Assembly: GCF_018130465.1 (NCBI RefSeq)
Contig: NZ_JAFCKJ010000008.1
Coordinates: 124,001 to 188,000, forward strand
DNA: 64,000 bases
Direction of reading: 5' to 3'
From: Bradyrhizobium canariense
GTDB taxonomy: Bacteria > Pseudomonadota > Alphaproteobacteria > Rhizobiales > Xanthobacteraceae
A program made the translations under genes and the position numbers. The stretch's first letter is position 1, and the number at the start of each line of letters is the position of its first letter. The notes below the pieces were generated by a model that saw only the letters and a list, made by a program, of their open reading frames with translations, did not search any database and was not told the DNA's origin. Below are positions 19,794 through 28,523 of the stretch, piece by piece.

Positions 19794-20435
19794 CTAACCC
19801 ATCCGCGGTGACGGTCTCAAATACCCCACCACCATCCGCGTCGTCTCGTCCACCAGCGTCCGCACCATCTTCTCCGACAGCATCTCGGCCTGGTTCAGCA
19901 CCGTGTTGTGCGCGACCGCTTCGATCGCGCTGACGCAGATGAAGGTGGCTAGTCCCGGATCGATCTTGCGCATCTCCTTGCGGCGGCTTTCGAGATAGGC
20001 GCGCACCAGGGTGTGGACTTCGCGATTGAAGGCTTCGACGTCCTTGAGCTGTCCCGTGCGCGGGATTTGCTCGGCGAGCACCCGATGAAGTTTCGGATTG
20101 ATGCGGTGGGCTTCAATCGCGACGGTGACGAGTTTGCGCACGGCTTTCTCGATCTCGAGGTCGGCGACTTCGATAAGGGCTGTGCGGACGATGGCCATGA
20201 TCTCCTCGTTGTGACGGTCGATCACGGCGGCGACCAGCGCCTCCTTGCTGGGGAAATATTGATAGAGCGAGCCGACGCTGACGCCGGCGATCTCGGCGAT
20301 GCGGTTGGTGCTCGCCTTCTCAAAACCTTCCTTGACCAGAACGCGAGCAGTTGCCTCGACCAGTGCGTCGACGGTGGCGCGCGAACGCCCCTGCGAGGCG
20401 TTTTTCCGGGGCTTTGTGGGCGGTTTGCGGGCCAC
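19794..20435 (-). CDS. TetR-family transcriptional regulator
   Basis: The N-terminal TetR helix-turn-helix is clear: ATVDALVEATARVLVKEGF, then TNRIAEIAGVSVGSLYQYFPSKEAL. The C-terminal helical domain should bind an unknown ligand. I choose the GTG at 20435 (213 residues, starting with a basic MARKPPTKPRK tail); ATGs at 20483 and 20486 are alternatives without a clear ribosome site. It is divergent from the esterase gene at 20557, which is its likely target. Confidence 0.85.
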   Translation of the reverse strand: MARKPPTKPRKNASQGRSRATVDALVEATARVLVKEGFEKASTNRIAEIAGVSVGSLYQYFPSKEALVAAVIDRHNEEIMAIVRTALIEVADLEIEKAVRKLVTVAIEAHRINPKLHRVLAEQIPRTGQLKDVEAFNREVHTLVRAYLESRRKEMRKIDPGLATFICVSAIEAVAHNTVLNQAEMLSEKMVRTLVDETTRMVVGYLRPSPRMG

Positions 20436-20556
20436 GGCCTTGTGATCTGAATGCGAGTAGGAAAAGCGAGTGAATGCTCGCATCATAGCGGCAAATGGCG
20501 GCGGGTCGGCAAGCCTCTTTGTCGCCGTGTCGAAAGAGCCAGATGGGGATGTGGCC

Positions 20557-21531
20557 ATGAGCGTTGCAAGACTTGTGTCGGCCTTGCATTTCTGTCCGGG
20601 CGGATGCGTCTTCAGTGCGCCGTCCCGGCGCGATCCCGCACCGAGCTTGCAAAGCCGCGCCTTCAACCTGCTGCTGCGGCAGCTTCCGTATAAGGAGCAG
20701 CTCGCTTCGGCTGAAGCGGTGCAGGCGCATGTGCAGAAGCTTGCCTTGCAGCCGGCCTCGTTTGAGCCGACGGGGCTCGGGCGCGGCGTCGAGGCGACGC
20801 TGACCAAGATGGGAGGGTGGCCGGTCTATTACACGGCGCCGTCATCGGGTCATGAGGGCTGCAACTACGTCATGTTCCTGCATGGTGGCGGCTACATCAA
20901 CGAGATCGTGCCGGCGCATTGGCGCTTCATCGGCCAAATGACGCGTGAGGCGCGCGTCGTGTGTGTCGTCCCGATCTATCCGCTCGCGCCGCGCGCCACG
21001 GCGAAAGACGTCGTGCCGGCGACGGCCGAGCTTTTGCGCATGCTGCTGGAAGACGCAGGGCCCGCAAAGGTCACGGTGGTCGGCAATTCGGCCGGCGCAG
21101 GCCTCGCGCTCGCCGCATGCCAGTGGCTGCGCGATCGCGGGCATCGGCAGCCGTCCCGGCTGATGCTGATCTCGCCGGCGGCGGATGCGTCGGTCAGCCG
21201 TCCGGAGCAGGTCGCGATCGCGGCGCGCGATCCGATCCAGGATATTCCGGGGATACTCGCGGCGGGGCGGTTCTATGCCGGCGAGCTCGATGTCGGCCAC
21301 CCCTTCGTCAGTCCGCTCAATGGCGCCTTCCGCGGCCTTGCGCCGATGACGATCTTCTCGGGCACGCGCGATCTGCTTTACCCTGATAGCGTCGAGCTCG
21401 CGGAGCGGGCGAGGGCGGTGGGCGTGCCGGTCGAGCTGCATCTGCTCCGTGACCAGCCGCACAATTACGCGCTGATGCCGACGCCGGAGGGGCGACGCGC
21501 GCGTGCGATCATTCTGCGGGCGGTGGCCTGA
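20557..21531 (+). CDS. Alpha/beta hydrolase, HSL-family (acetyl esterase/lipase-like)
   Basis: A 324-residue esterase of the hormone-sensitive lipase group. The oxyanion motif HGGGYINE lies near residue 110, the nucleophile elbow GNSAGAGLAL carries the catalytic Ser, and FSGTRDLLYPDS and QPHNYALMP supply the Asp and His regions. The ATG at 20557 follows GATGGGGA. It is divergent from a TetR repressor, a layout typical of substrate-inducible esterases. The natural ester is unknown. Confidence 0.88.
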   Translation: MSVARLVSALHFCPGGCVFSAPSRRDPAPSLQSRAFNLLLRQLPYKEQLASAEAVQAHVQKLALQPASFEPTGLGRGVEATLTKMGGWPVYYTAPSSGHEGCNYVMFLHGGGYINEIVPAHWRFIGQMTREARVVCVVPIYPLAPRATAKDVVPATAELLRMLLEDAGPAKVTVVGNSAGAGLALAACQWLRDRGHRQPSRLMLISPAADASVSRPEQVAIAARDPIQDIPGILAAGRFYAGELDVGHPFVSPLNGAFRGLAPMTIFSGTRDLLYPDSVELAERARAVGVPVELHLLRDQPHNYALMPTPEGRRARAIILRAVA

Positions 21532-21668
21532 AAGGGAAGGTGTGATCGTTGTCACAAAGCGCGCCACCGCAATGGGGTCTGGCGCTGTCGATGCCCGCGC
21601 GGAGAGACCATGCGGCCCCCGGGGCGTTTCCTCGTCCGTCGTCTTGGTATCAGTAGTTTTGCGGGGCC

Positions 21669-21908
21669 TTAGGCGTGGCCCTTGATCTCGTAGTGACCCG
21701 GCACGCATTTGTAGCGATCGAGCCGCCAGTTGGCGTGGTAGATCGGATGCTCGCCCATCCATTTCGCCAACGGGGCCTGTGCGCCGATCGCACACTGCAT
21801 CATCGACATCTCGGGCGTCATGTTGCTGTCGGTCACGATTTCCTCGATGCAACTGCCTGAGCTGGCTGCACTCAGCCGGCAGAGCACGGCAACGACGGTC
21901 ACGAACAT
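21669..21908 (-). CDS. Small cysteine-containing, possibly exported protein of unknown function (79 aa)
   Basis: The ATG at 21908 follows GAGGTGACTGGA. The N-terminus MFVTVVAVLCRLSAASSG looks like a short signal peptide. The mature part has three cysteines and an aromatic/basic C-terminus (HPIYHANWRLDRYKCVPGH). I recall similar short proteins in Bradyrhizobium, without known function. Confidence 0.55.
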   Translation of the reverse strand: MFVTVVAVLCRLSAASSGSCIEEIVTDSNMTPEMSMMQCAIGAQAPLAKWMGEHPIYHANWRLDRYKCVPGHYEIKGHA

Positions 21909-22239
21909 TCCAGTCACCTCATCGGTAGTTTCTGACCACGAAGAGGATGCAAGCGGAGTGCCAGAGCCTGTGACACGAACAACACGCTGGCCTGGCCGAC
22001 TCGACCCAGCGTCCGGAGTCCATTGAAGATTCGGATTGTAAAAAAATTGCCCTTAACCCGAAGCCGGGCAAATACGGGGAACCGGGTGAGCGATAGGCGC
22101 AGGGATGTGGAATTCCGGGGGCAGCGCCGCGCCGGTGGCGCTTCACAGGCCGCGCGCAACCGGTAGGCTCGGAAGGACCGTGGGCACCCGCCAAAAGAGC
22201 GGGACCGCCACAGGGGATATGGAAACGCGAGGGCAGACC
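21909..22239. other. Divergent 331-base intergenic region
   Basis: It separates the small exported protein from the DapA-like gene. A run of seven A residues near 22041 and an AT-rich patch are the only promoter-like features. The in-frame upstream extension of the DapA-like frame to 22105 has no family match and is treated as non-coding. Confidence 0.45.
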
Positions 22240-23148
22240 ATGAAGGCACGACCGACCGGCGTGATCCCGCCGATGACGACGCCGTTCCGGAAGGATGGCG
22301 AGATCGACTACTCCCTCGTGGCGCCCCAGGTCGACTGGATGATCGGCGCCGGCGCGCATGGCGTCGCGGCCGGCGGCTCGACCGGCGAGGGGCACACGCT
22401 CGATCACGAGGAATATCGCGACCTGATGGAGGCGACGGTCGCGGCGGTGAAGGGACGCATTCCCGTGATCGCCGGCATCATCGTCGATTCCACGCGCGAC
22501 GCGATCCGCCGCGGCAAGCTCGTGCGCGACATGAATGTCGCCGCCCTCCAGGTCACGCCGGTGCATTATTTGTTCAAGCCGGACGACGAGGCGATGGTGG
22601 CGCATTTCCGTGCCATGGCTGACGAGACCGGCATGCCCATCATCATCTACAATGTGGTGCCGTGGTCCTATCTTTCGCCGGCGCTGCTGACGCGGATCAT
22701 GACCGAGGTGCCGTTGGTGGTCGGCGTCAAGCAGAGCGCGGGGGATCTCAAACTGTTCGCGGACCTCATGATGATGGCGCCGGACAAGCTGATCTACAGC
22801 GCGGTCGATGCGCTGATGTATCCGTCCTACACATTGGGGGCCCATGGTTCGATCGCCGCGATCCTGACCGCGGCGCCGCATGCCTCCGTCGCGCTGTGGG
22901 ATGCGGTGAAGGCCGGTGACCATCCGCGCGCGCTCGACCTGCACAAGAAGCTGCTGACGCTGTGGAACGCTGTGATCGCCGACAATCTGCCGGCCTGCAC
23001 GCGCTATGCGCAGACGCTCCAGGGCCTGCCCAGGACTTATCCGCGCGCGCCGATGCCGGAGGCATCGCCCGCGCAGCAGGCGGCGATCCGCAAGGCGCTG
23101 GACGGCCTCGGCGCATTGAACGGGCCGCGCGTCGAGGCGGCCGAATAG
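22240..23148 (+). CDS. Dihydrodipicolinate synthase family (DapA-like) aldolase/lyase
   Basis: A 302-residue class I aldolase-fold protein. GVIPPMTTPFRKDGEIDY opens the barrel; GGSTGEGHTLDHEEY is the substrate loop, YNVVPW holds the position of the conserved Tyr, and GVKQSAGDL carries the Schiff-base Lys near residue 164. The catalytic machinery is intact, but a true DapA is usually near other lysine genes; here the next gene is a short-chain dehydrogenase, so a catabolic keto-acid lyase is more likely. The ATG at 22240 follows AGGG. Confidence 0.85.
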   Translation: MKARPTGVIPPMTTPFRKDGEIDYSLVAPQVDWMIGAGAHGVAAGGSTGEGHTLDHEEYRDLMEATVAAVKGRIPVIAGIIVDSTRDAIRRGKLVRDMNVAALQVTPVHYLFKPDDEAMVAHFRAMADETGMPIIIYNVVPWSYLSPALLTRIMTEVPLVVGVKQSAGDLKLFADLMMMAPDKLIYSAVDALMYPSYTLGAHGSIAAILTAAPHASVALWDAVKAGDHPRALDLHKKLLTLWNAVIADNLPACTRYAQTLQGLPRTYPRAPMPEASPAQQAAIRKALDGLGALNGPRVEAAE

Positions 23149-23291
23149 TCCGCGCCCCGAAATTACTGATGAACATGGCAGCGCCGATCCGCTTTTACCT
23201 GCGGATGCGGCGCTGCTACATTTTGTGCGCGCTCCGATGCGCGGCACAGCCACGAAGAAACATACCGACAAGGGGAGGGGCCGAAAGTCCC

Positions 23292-24263
23292 ATGAAGGAT
23301 TTTGCAGGAAAGATCGCCGTCATCACCGGCGGCGGCACGGGAATGGGACGCGAGCTCGCGCGGCAGCTCGTCGCCGAGGGCTGCAACGTCGCGATGTGCG
23401 ACGTCTCGGAAGCCGCGATGGCCGAGACCAAGCGGATGTGCGAGGTCGAGAAGCTGCCGCAGGGCCTGCGCGTCACGACCCACGTCGCCGACGTCTCGAT
23501 CGAGGACCATCTGAAGCGCTTCCGCGACGAGCTCGCCGCGCAGCAGAAGACCGACCGGATCCATCTTCTGTTCAACAACGCCGGCATCGGTGGCGGCGGC
23601 AGCCTGTTCACCAACACGCGCGAGCAGTGGGAGCGCACCTTCAACATCTGCTGGGGCGGCGTCTATCTCGGCGTCCGCACCTTCCTGCCGATGCTGGTCG
23701 CGGCGGACGAGGCCCACATCGTCAACACCGCGAGCGTCAACGGCTTCTGGGCCTCGATCGGCATGAACCAGTCCCACACCGCCTACAGCTCGGCGAAGTT
23801 CGCCGTGAAGGGATTTACCGAAGCGCTGATCAACGACCTCCGCCTGCACGCGCCGCACGTCAAATGCTCGGTGGTGATGCCCGGCCACATCGGCACCTCG
23901 ATCGTCTCCAATTCGCGCAAGGTGCAGAGCGCCGACGGCTCGGACCGGCTCAGCGCCGACGAGGTCGCGCTGACCCGCAAACGCATGGTCGCGGCCGGCG
24001 TGCCTGATGCCGACAAGATGTCGGACGAAGACATTCAGGCGGTGTTCGCCGAGCGCGCCCGCAGCTTCCTCGAGGATGCGCCGACGACGGCGGCACAGGC
24101 CGCCAGGATCATCCTCGACGGGGTCAAGGCGGAGCGATGGCGCATTCTCGTGGGCGAGGACGCAAAGCGCCTCGACGAGCGCGTTCGTGCTACGCCGGAG
24201 CAGGCCTACGAAAGATCCTTCTACGAAAGCTTTACGCAGGAAGTCGGCTGGCGGCTCGGCTGA
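23292..24263 (+). CDS. Short-chain dehydrogenase/reductase
   Basis: NAD(P)-dependent oxidoreductase of 323 residues, longer than the 250-residue core because of a C-terminal extension (LEDAPTTAAQAARIILDGVK onward). The cofactor motif is TGGGTGMGRELAR at residues 12-24; NNAG appears in LLFNNAGIGGGG; the active-site Tyr and Lys lie in HTAYSSAKFAVKG. Substrate unknown. It sits 143 bases after the DapA-like gene in the same direction, so the two could serve one catabolic route. Confidence 0.9.
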   Translation: MKDFAGKIAVITGGGTGMGRELARQLVAEGCNVAMCDVSEAAMAETKRMCEVEKLPQGLRVTTHVADVSIEDHLKRFRDELAAQQKTDRIHLLFNNAGIGGGGSLFTNTREQWERTFNICWGGVYLGVRTFLPMLVAADEAHIVNTASVNGFWASIGMNQSHTAYSSAKFAVKGFTEALINDLRLHAPHVKCSVVMPGHIGTSIVSNSRKVQSADGSDRLSADEVALTRKRMVAAGVPDADKMSDEDIQAVFAERARSFLEDAPTTAAQAARIILDGVKAERWRILVGEDAKRLDERVRATPEQAYERSFYESFTQEVGWRLG

Positions 24264-24527
24264 GGCGGTCGTCGAGCGCGCGCCGATATAGGTATGATGC
24301 TCATCATGGCAAGAGGCGCGCAGGCAATTTCACGTGCCACCTCTTGCCAGATTTTCTGCAAGTGCTCGGTCTCTTATGACGAATTGGAATGTCACGCATG
24401 CGACCCGTCCCTGCGTTCAAGCGATGGTGATCTCGAACGGCTCTCATTGGGCGCACGGCAGCTTGGTCAGGGAACCAAAATAGTTTACTCAGTCATGTGT
24501 AAGGCGATGACCAGAGCGTAGCTCCCG

Positions 24528-25640
24528 ATGATACCCGCATGCCTCTCCGACGACTGGATCCTTTGCCCGGAGCGAGAGGACATCTCCGCTGAGTTCACGA
24601 GGCTCCTCACCGCGGCGCAGGAGGGCGGCGCCACGATCGCCGAATGCCTGATGATCGCGCGGCAGCTGAAGCGGGGCGACGACCAGTCCTGGCACCGCGA
24701 GTGGAAGAAGCTGGCGCAGGCCAATCGGCACCGTGCAGAGGCCGCGTTCGCGGAGGGGCACAGGGCGACCGCGCAGCGCAACTGGCTCCGCGCCATGAAT
24801 TACTACAGTGCGACCGCAATGCCGCTCGATCCGGCGGACGAGCGCCGCTGGGTCGCGGTACTCGCGATGCAGGATTGCGCCCGCCGCTTCCTCGCGGCGC
24901 GCGACCCCGCCGGGGAAGTCGTGACGATACCCTGGCTCGACGGACATTCGTTGCAGGGCTATTTCCTGCCCGCGCCTTCGGGAAGAGTGCGAGCCCCGAC
25001 CGTGATCTGCATCGGCGAGCCCGGCCACCGCAAGGAGGAGTTCCTGTTCAAGCTCGCGCCGCATGCCCGCGAGCGCGGATTCTCGCTGCTGGCGCTGGAC
25101 CTGTTCGGCGACCAGCGCGACGATTATCTCGACGCGCTGTTGCGGCGCCGTGATCTCGAGAGTGCGATCCCGTGCGTCATGGACTATCTGGAGACGTGCA
25201 GCGACGTCGATTTCGAGCGCGTCGCGATCGTCGCCGATGGCTGGGGCTCTTCCTTCGTGGCGCGCGCGGTGTTGCAGGAGCCGCGGCTTGCCGCCGCCGT
25301 CTGCGATGGCGGCCTGTGGGACCTGCACGAGCGGGCCTTCTTCGCCAGCCGATTCGCGATGAGCAATGTCAGCATCGTCCCGGTGCCGCATGCTCCGCTG
25401 ATGGCTTCCAGCGCCGACTGTCCGGTGCTGATCACGCTGGGTGAGGACGGCTGGCTCAAGGCCGATCGGGCGCGCCAGATCGTCCAGACGTCCCGGCTCG
25501 GCAGCTCGGATGTGATGTTGAAGGTATTCACCGCGGCCGAAACCGGCGCGGCGCAGGCCCATGCGGACAATCCGAGCCTTGCCAATGAATACATCTTCGA
25601 CTGGCTCGAATCGCGGCTCGGCGCCGCGGGGCGCATCTAG
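24528..25640 (+). CDS. Alpha/beta-hydrolase-fold protein lacking the usual nucleophile Ser
   Basis: The 370-residue protein resembles the FrsA / 2,6-dihydropseudooxynicotine hydrolase group: an N-terminal helical part (about 1-110, NWLRAMNYYSATAMPLDPAD) and a C-terminal alpha/beta-hydrolase domain (TIPWLDGHSLQGYFLPAP, TVICIGEPGHRKEEFLFKLA). At the nucleophile elbow, where G-x-S-x-G is expected, it reads VADGWGSSF, placing Gly at the Ser position. It may therefore be a pseudoenzyme or use another residue. The ATG at 24528 is preceded by a weak ribosome site. The 264 bases before it hold no gene. Confidence 0.7.
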   Translation: MIPACLSDDWILCPEREDISAEFTRLLTAAQEGGATIAECLMIARQLKRGDDQSWHREWKKLAQANRHRAEAAFAEGHRATAQRNWLRAMNYYSATAMPLDPADERRWVAVLAMQDCARRFLAARDPAGEVVTIPWLDGHSLQGYFLPAPSGRVRAPTVICIGEPGHRKEEFLFKLAPHARERGFSLLALDLFGDQRDDYLDALLRRRDLESAIPCVMDYLETCSDVDFERVAIVADGWGSSFVARAVLQEPRLAAAVCDGGLWDLHERAFFASRFAMSNVSIVPVPHAPLMASSADCPVLITLGEDGWLKADRARQIVQTSRLGSSDVMLKVFTAAETGAAQAHADNPSLANEYIFDWLESRLGAAGRI

Positions 25641-25688
25641 AGCATGATCCGGAAAAGTGTGAAGCGGTTTTCCGAACAGATCATGCTC
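25640..25688. repeat. Intergenic palindrome GAGCATGATCCGGAAAAGTG type
   Basis: GAGCATGATC and GATCATGCTC arms enclose GGAAAA...TTTTCC inner arms. This is a well-known Rhizobiales intergenic hairpin, here starting on the stop codon of the previous gene. Confidence 0.85.
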
Positions 25689-25705
25689 AAACAATAGCGT
25701 CCGCG

Positions 25706-26263
25706 TCAGAAGTCGAGGGTCAGGCGGACGCAGGCCTTTTCGAGACGGGTCTTCAGCGTCGCGAGCTTGGTGGTGAATTCCGTCAGTTCTTTCTCGTCGA
25801 ACTCCTGGAAGACGAATTCCTTGATCGTCTTGTACTGCTCGGTGAGGCTCGCCAGGTGCTTCTGCGTCTTCTCGGTCAGGGACAGCCGCACCACCCTTGC
25901 GTCGGTCGGCGAGGGCCGACGGCGCAACAGGCCCTTCTTCTCGAGCAGCTTGGACTGGGTGGTGACGAACGAGGGATCGACGTGGAGGAGCTTGGAGACG
26001 ACGTTGACCGGAATGCCGTCGTCCTTGTCGAGGTCGGAGATCGCCATCAGGATCAGCCATTGCGGGCCGCTGATGCCGAGCGTTCTCGCCCAGAACTGAC
26101 GCAGCTCCTCCAGGTACATGTTGATCGACGATATCTCCCAGGTGAAGCGCCTGATGATATCCAGATTGCCGATGGAGCGGAGGCGCGCCCCTTCTTTCCT
26201 CGTCGCTGACACAGCGTCACTCCCGTGATCTGACTTGTTTGCGGCCGGTGTCGTGCAAGCCAT
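25706..26263 (-). CDS. MarR-family transcriptional regulator
   Basis: A 185-residue winged-helix regulator from the ATG at 26263. The helix-turn-helix is at GIPVNVVSKLLHVDPSFVTT with recognition helix QSKLLEKKGLLRRRPSPTD and wing ARVVRLSLTEKTQ. The C-terminal helix (FQEFDEKELTEFTTKLATLK) is a dimerisation element. It is divergent from the porin gene over a 354-base region, so it may regulate the porin or itself. No ligand can be inferred. Confidence 0.85.
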   Translation of the reverse strand: MACTTPAANKSDHGSDAVSATRKEGARLRSIGNLDIIRRFTWEISSINMYLEELRQFWARTLGISGPQWLILMAISDLDKDDGIPVNVVSKLLHVDPSFVTTQSKLLEKKGLLRRRPSPTDARVVRLSLTEKTQKHLASLTEQYKTIKEFVFQEFDEKELTEFTTKLATLKTRLEKACVRLTLDF

Positions 26264-26617
26264 AGTCCACGCAAGCCTGCTCTGACGCAAGTGCAGAGCA
26301 GGCTAATTTTGTCACTAAAACTACAAAGATGATCAGCTCATAGAATCGCTTCGCCGGGGTGTTGCGCACGGGGCACAGGTTTAGCGAAACCACAAAGCTT
26401 ACCAAATAAGGTATTTTGATTAGTGAACGGCGCAGGCATATTGCTTCGTGACGGTGGGGGGTACTCGATCGTCCCGTTGCAGGTGGTTCGCTCACGTCCC
26501 TCGCGTCGAAAGCGGGTGTGTCCGAAAGCGCAAAGCGGCCGAGCGGATTTGAAAGACGGGGATCTGGGGGGCCTCACGGTCCGGTCTTCGTAAAATGAAC
26601 AACTTGGAGGTTTTACA
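26264..26617. other. Divergent 354-base region between the MarR gene and the porin
   Basis: AT-rich upstream part. An imperfect inverted repeat near 26402-26418 (CAAATA/TATTTTG) could be a MarR site. The porin mRNA leader probably starts in the last 150 bases. No gene is seen. Confidence 0.45.
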
Positions 26618-28174
26618 ATGAAAGTGGTGAAGAGCCTTTTGCTCGGCACTGCGGCGGGTCTGATCGCCGTCGGTGGAGCCCAGGCAGCTGATCTTCCGCT
26701 CAAGGCCAAGGCGGTCGAGTACGTGAAGGTCTGCTCGCTCTACGGCGCCGGTTTCTACTACATCCCGGGCAGCGACACCTGCATCAAGCTGGGCGGCTAT
26801 CTGCGTGCCGAAGTGGCGCTCAACGCCGGCGGCAACTACAGCGCCCAGTACAGCAACGTCTTCGCGGCAAACAACCGCCTGACCAACTATTACTCGATGC
26901 GCGCCCGTGAAGATCTCAACATCGACACGCGCACTGCGACCGAGTACGGCGTTGTCCGCACCTATTTCGATGCGGTCTTCACCTGGACGACCGGCAACTA
27001 TGTCGGCGCCGGTTCGGGAACGGGTGCCACTCAGTACAGCGGCACGCTCGGTCTCAACGCCGCAGGCACGGGTCTGATCGGCTCGTCCGGTGGCGCCGTC
27101 AACGGCACCGACGGGACGACCTCGGGCGGCTCGCTCGGCGTCTACTACGCCTTCATCCAGTTCGCCGGCTTCACCATGGGTAAGGCCGTGTCGCAGTTCG
27201 ACGCGCCCTGGATCAACTATCCCGGCAACAACTTCGACCAGCTCGTCGGCGGCAGCGGCACCACCAACGGTGTGACCCAGTTCACCTACACGGCCGATTT
27301 CGGCCAGGGCGTGACGGCGATTGTCTCGGCGCAGGACCAGACGCAGGTCTTCCAGACCAACATCTGGAACACGGCCGGCATGTCCACCGCCGGCGTCCTC
27401 GGCGGTGCCTACGGCTCCAACGATCTCGGCGGCACCCGCGCCCCCGACCTCGTCGGCACGCTTCGCGTCGACCAGGCCTGGGGCCTGTTCCAGGCCTCGG
27501 TCGCAGCGCACGACAACCACGTCGGCTACTACGGCGCGAGCGAAGCCACGGGTCACCCGGAAGACAAGTGGGGCTGGGCCGTCCAGCTCGCCCTGTCGAT
27601 CAAGAACATCCCGACCGGTGCCGGCGACGTCGTCAACATCTCGGGCGTCTACACCGATGGCGCGAGCCGTTACAACTTCCAGGAGCTGGCAGCGACCAGC
27701 TACTCGATGTTCGGCGGCTCGGGCGGCGCGTATCAGAGCATCGGCTTTGCCGGCGTGTCTGACGCGGTGTTCGGTCCCGGCGGCGGCCTCGAGCTGACCA
27801 AGACCTACGGCTTCCGTGGTGCCTACACCCACAACTGGAGCCCGTACTGGAACTCGGCGCTCTATGGTGCGTGGGCTGCCGTCAACTACAGCGGCACGGC
27901 CAAGAGCATGATCTGCGGCAGCGCCGCGTTCGCGACCCTGACCGGCACCTGCAACCCGGACTTCAACATCGGCCAGATCGGTGTCATCACCCGCTGGACT
28001 CCGGTCAAGAACCTGACCTTCTCGGCTGACTTCACCTACAGCCACCTCGACCAGAAGTACTCGGGCGTGATCACGACGCCGGCGCTCACGAGCGTTGCCA
28101 AGCCTGCGGCCACGTATGAGCTGAAGGACCAGGACACCTACAGCCTGCTGCTTCGCGCCCAGCGCAACTGGTAA
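26618..28174 (+). CDS. Porin, Rhizobiales Omp2 type (Porin_2 family)
   Basis: Outer-membrane trimeric general porin of 518 residues. The signal peptide MKVVKSLLLGTAAGLIAVGG ends at AQA/ADLP. The family start VKVCSLYGAGFYYIPGSDTC has the conserved cysteine pair, followed by IKLGGYLRAEV. The body alternates Gly, aromatic and acidic residues as in beta barrels, and the last residue is Trp, an aromatic as BAM recognition requires. Codon use is strongly biased to C/G-ending codons, consistent with high expression. A 14-bp tandem repeat and a strong terminator follow. Confidence 0.93.
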   Translation: MKVVKSLLLGTAAGLIAVGGAQAADLPLKAKAVEYVKVCSLYGAGFYYIPGSDTCIKLGGYLRAEVALNAGGNYSAQYSNVFAANNRLTNYYSMRAREDLNIDTRTATEYGVVRTYFDAVFTWTTGNYVGAGSGTGATQYSGTLGLNAAGTGLIGSSGGAVNGTDGTTSGGSLGVYYAFIQFAGFTMGKAVSQFDAPWINYPGNNFDQLVGGSGTTNGVTQFTYTADFGQGVTAIVSAQDQTQVFQTNIWNTAGMSTAGVLGGAYGSNDLGGTRAPDLVGTLRVDQAWGLFQASVAAHDNHVGYYGASEATGHPEDKWGWAVQLALSIKNIPTGAGDVVNISGVYTDGASRYNFQELAATSYSMFGGSGGAYQSIGFAGVSDAVFGPGGGLELTKTYGFRGAYTHNWSPYWNSALYGAWAAVNYSGTAKSMICGSAAFATLTGTCNPDFNIGQIGVITRWTPVKNLTFSADFTYSHLDQKYSGVITTPALTSVAKPAATYELKDQDTYSLLLRAQRNW

Positions 28175-28180
28175 GCCTTG

Positions 28181-28236
28181 GGTCTTCCGACTTCGGTCTT
28201 CCGACTTCGGTCTTCGGACTTGGGTCTTCGGATATG
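28181..28236. repeat. Four tandem 14-bp repeats after the porin
   Basis: Units at 28181, 28195, 28209 and 28223. The first two are identical (GGTCTTCCGACTTC) and the others differ at a few bases. They sit between the porin stop and its terminator. Confidence 0.85.
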
Positions 28237-28241
28237 ACGCA

Positions 28242-28270
28242 GCCCCGGCGGGACACCGCCGGGGCTTTTT
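28242..28270 (+). terminator. Rho-independent terminator of the porin gene
   Basis: GCCCCGGCGG pairs with CCGCCGGGGC around a 4-base loop, followed by TTTTT. Confidence 0.93.
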
Positions 28271-28388
28271 ACGAGAGGGGCTTTTTACGAGATGGGCTTT
28301 CGGAAAATCCGGCAGCCCGTGCGGGCGACGAAGACGAGCCATGCGATTCGATCGGCCCCAAACTTATTTACTTACCTGAGTTACTAAG

Positions 28389-28480
28389 CTATATGGTTCT
28401 CAGCCGATGACGAAAGTTGCGGCTCTTGACTTGATGCTAAACCTCCAGGAACCTCCGGCAATGCCCTGCCGGAGGTTTTT
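28389..28480 (+). ncRNA. Candidate small RNA downstream of the porin
   Basis: A second complete terminator (28450-28480) lies on the + strand about 210 bases after the porin terminator with no gene between them, so it must end some other transcript. A -10-like CTATAT lies at 28389, which would start an RNA near 28400 of about 80 nt. The RNA would carry CCTCC at 28442-28446 in single strand and again in the terminator stem, an anti-Shine-Dalgarno motif seen in many rhizobial sRNAs. No good -35 box is visible, so the start is uncertain. Alternative: a remnant of a lost gene. Confidence 0.4.
28450..28480 (+). terminator. Rho-independent terminator with no upstream gene
   Basis: AACCTCCGGCA pairs with TGCCGGAGGTT around a 6-base loop, then TTTTT. 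On the other strand no T-run follows the stem, so it works for + strand transcripts. Confidence 0.88.
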
Positions 28481-28523
28481 CGTTTTGGGACAGGGCTCTA
28501 GGGCTCGCCTCTAAGACTTGGCT

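Noticed and set aside
22240-23148. Annotation as biosynthetic dapA
   Set aside because: The Schiff-base Lys is present, but the neighbours are catabolic-looking and the sequence is a divergent family member; kept as DapA-like.
24294-24521. 75-codon frame before the hydrolase-fold gene
   Set aside because: Cys/Ser-rich translation without ribosome site or domain; probably leader sequence.
26492-28342. 616-codon antisense frame opposite the porin
   Set aside because: Low-complexity antisense shadow; the + strand porin is unmistakable.
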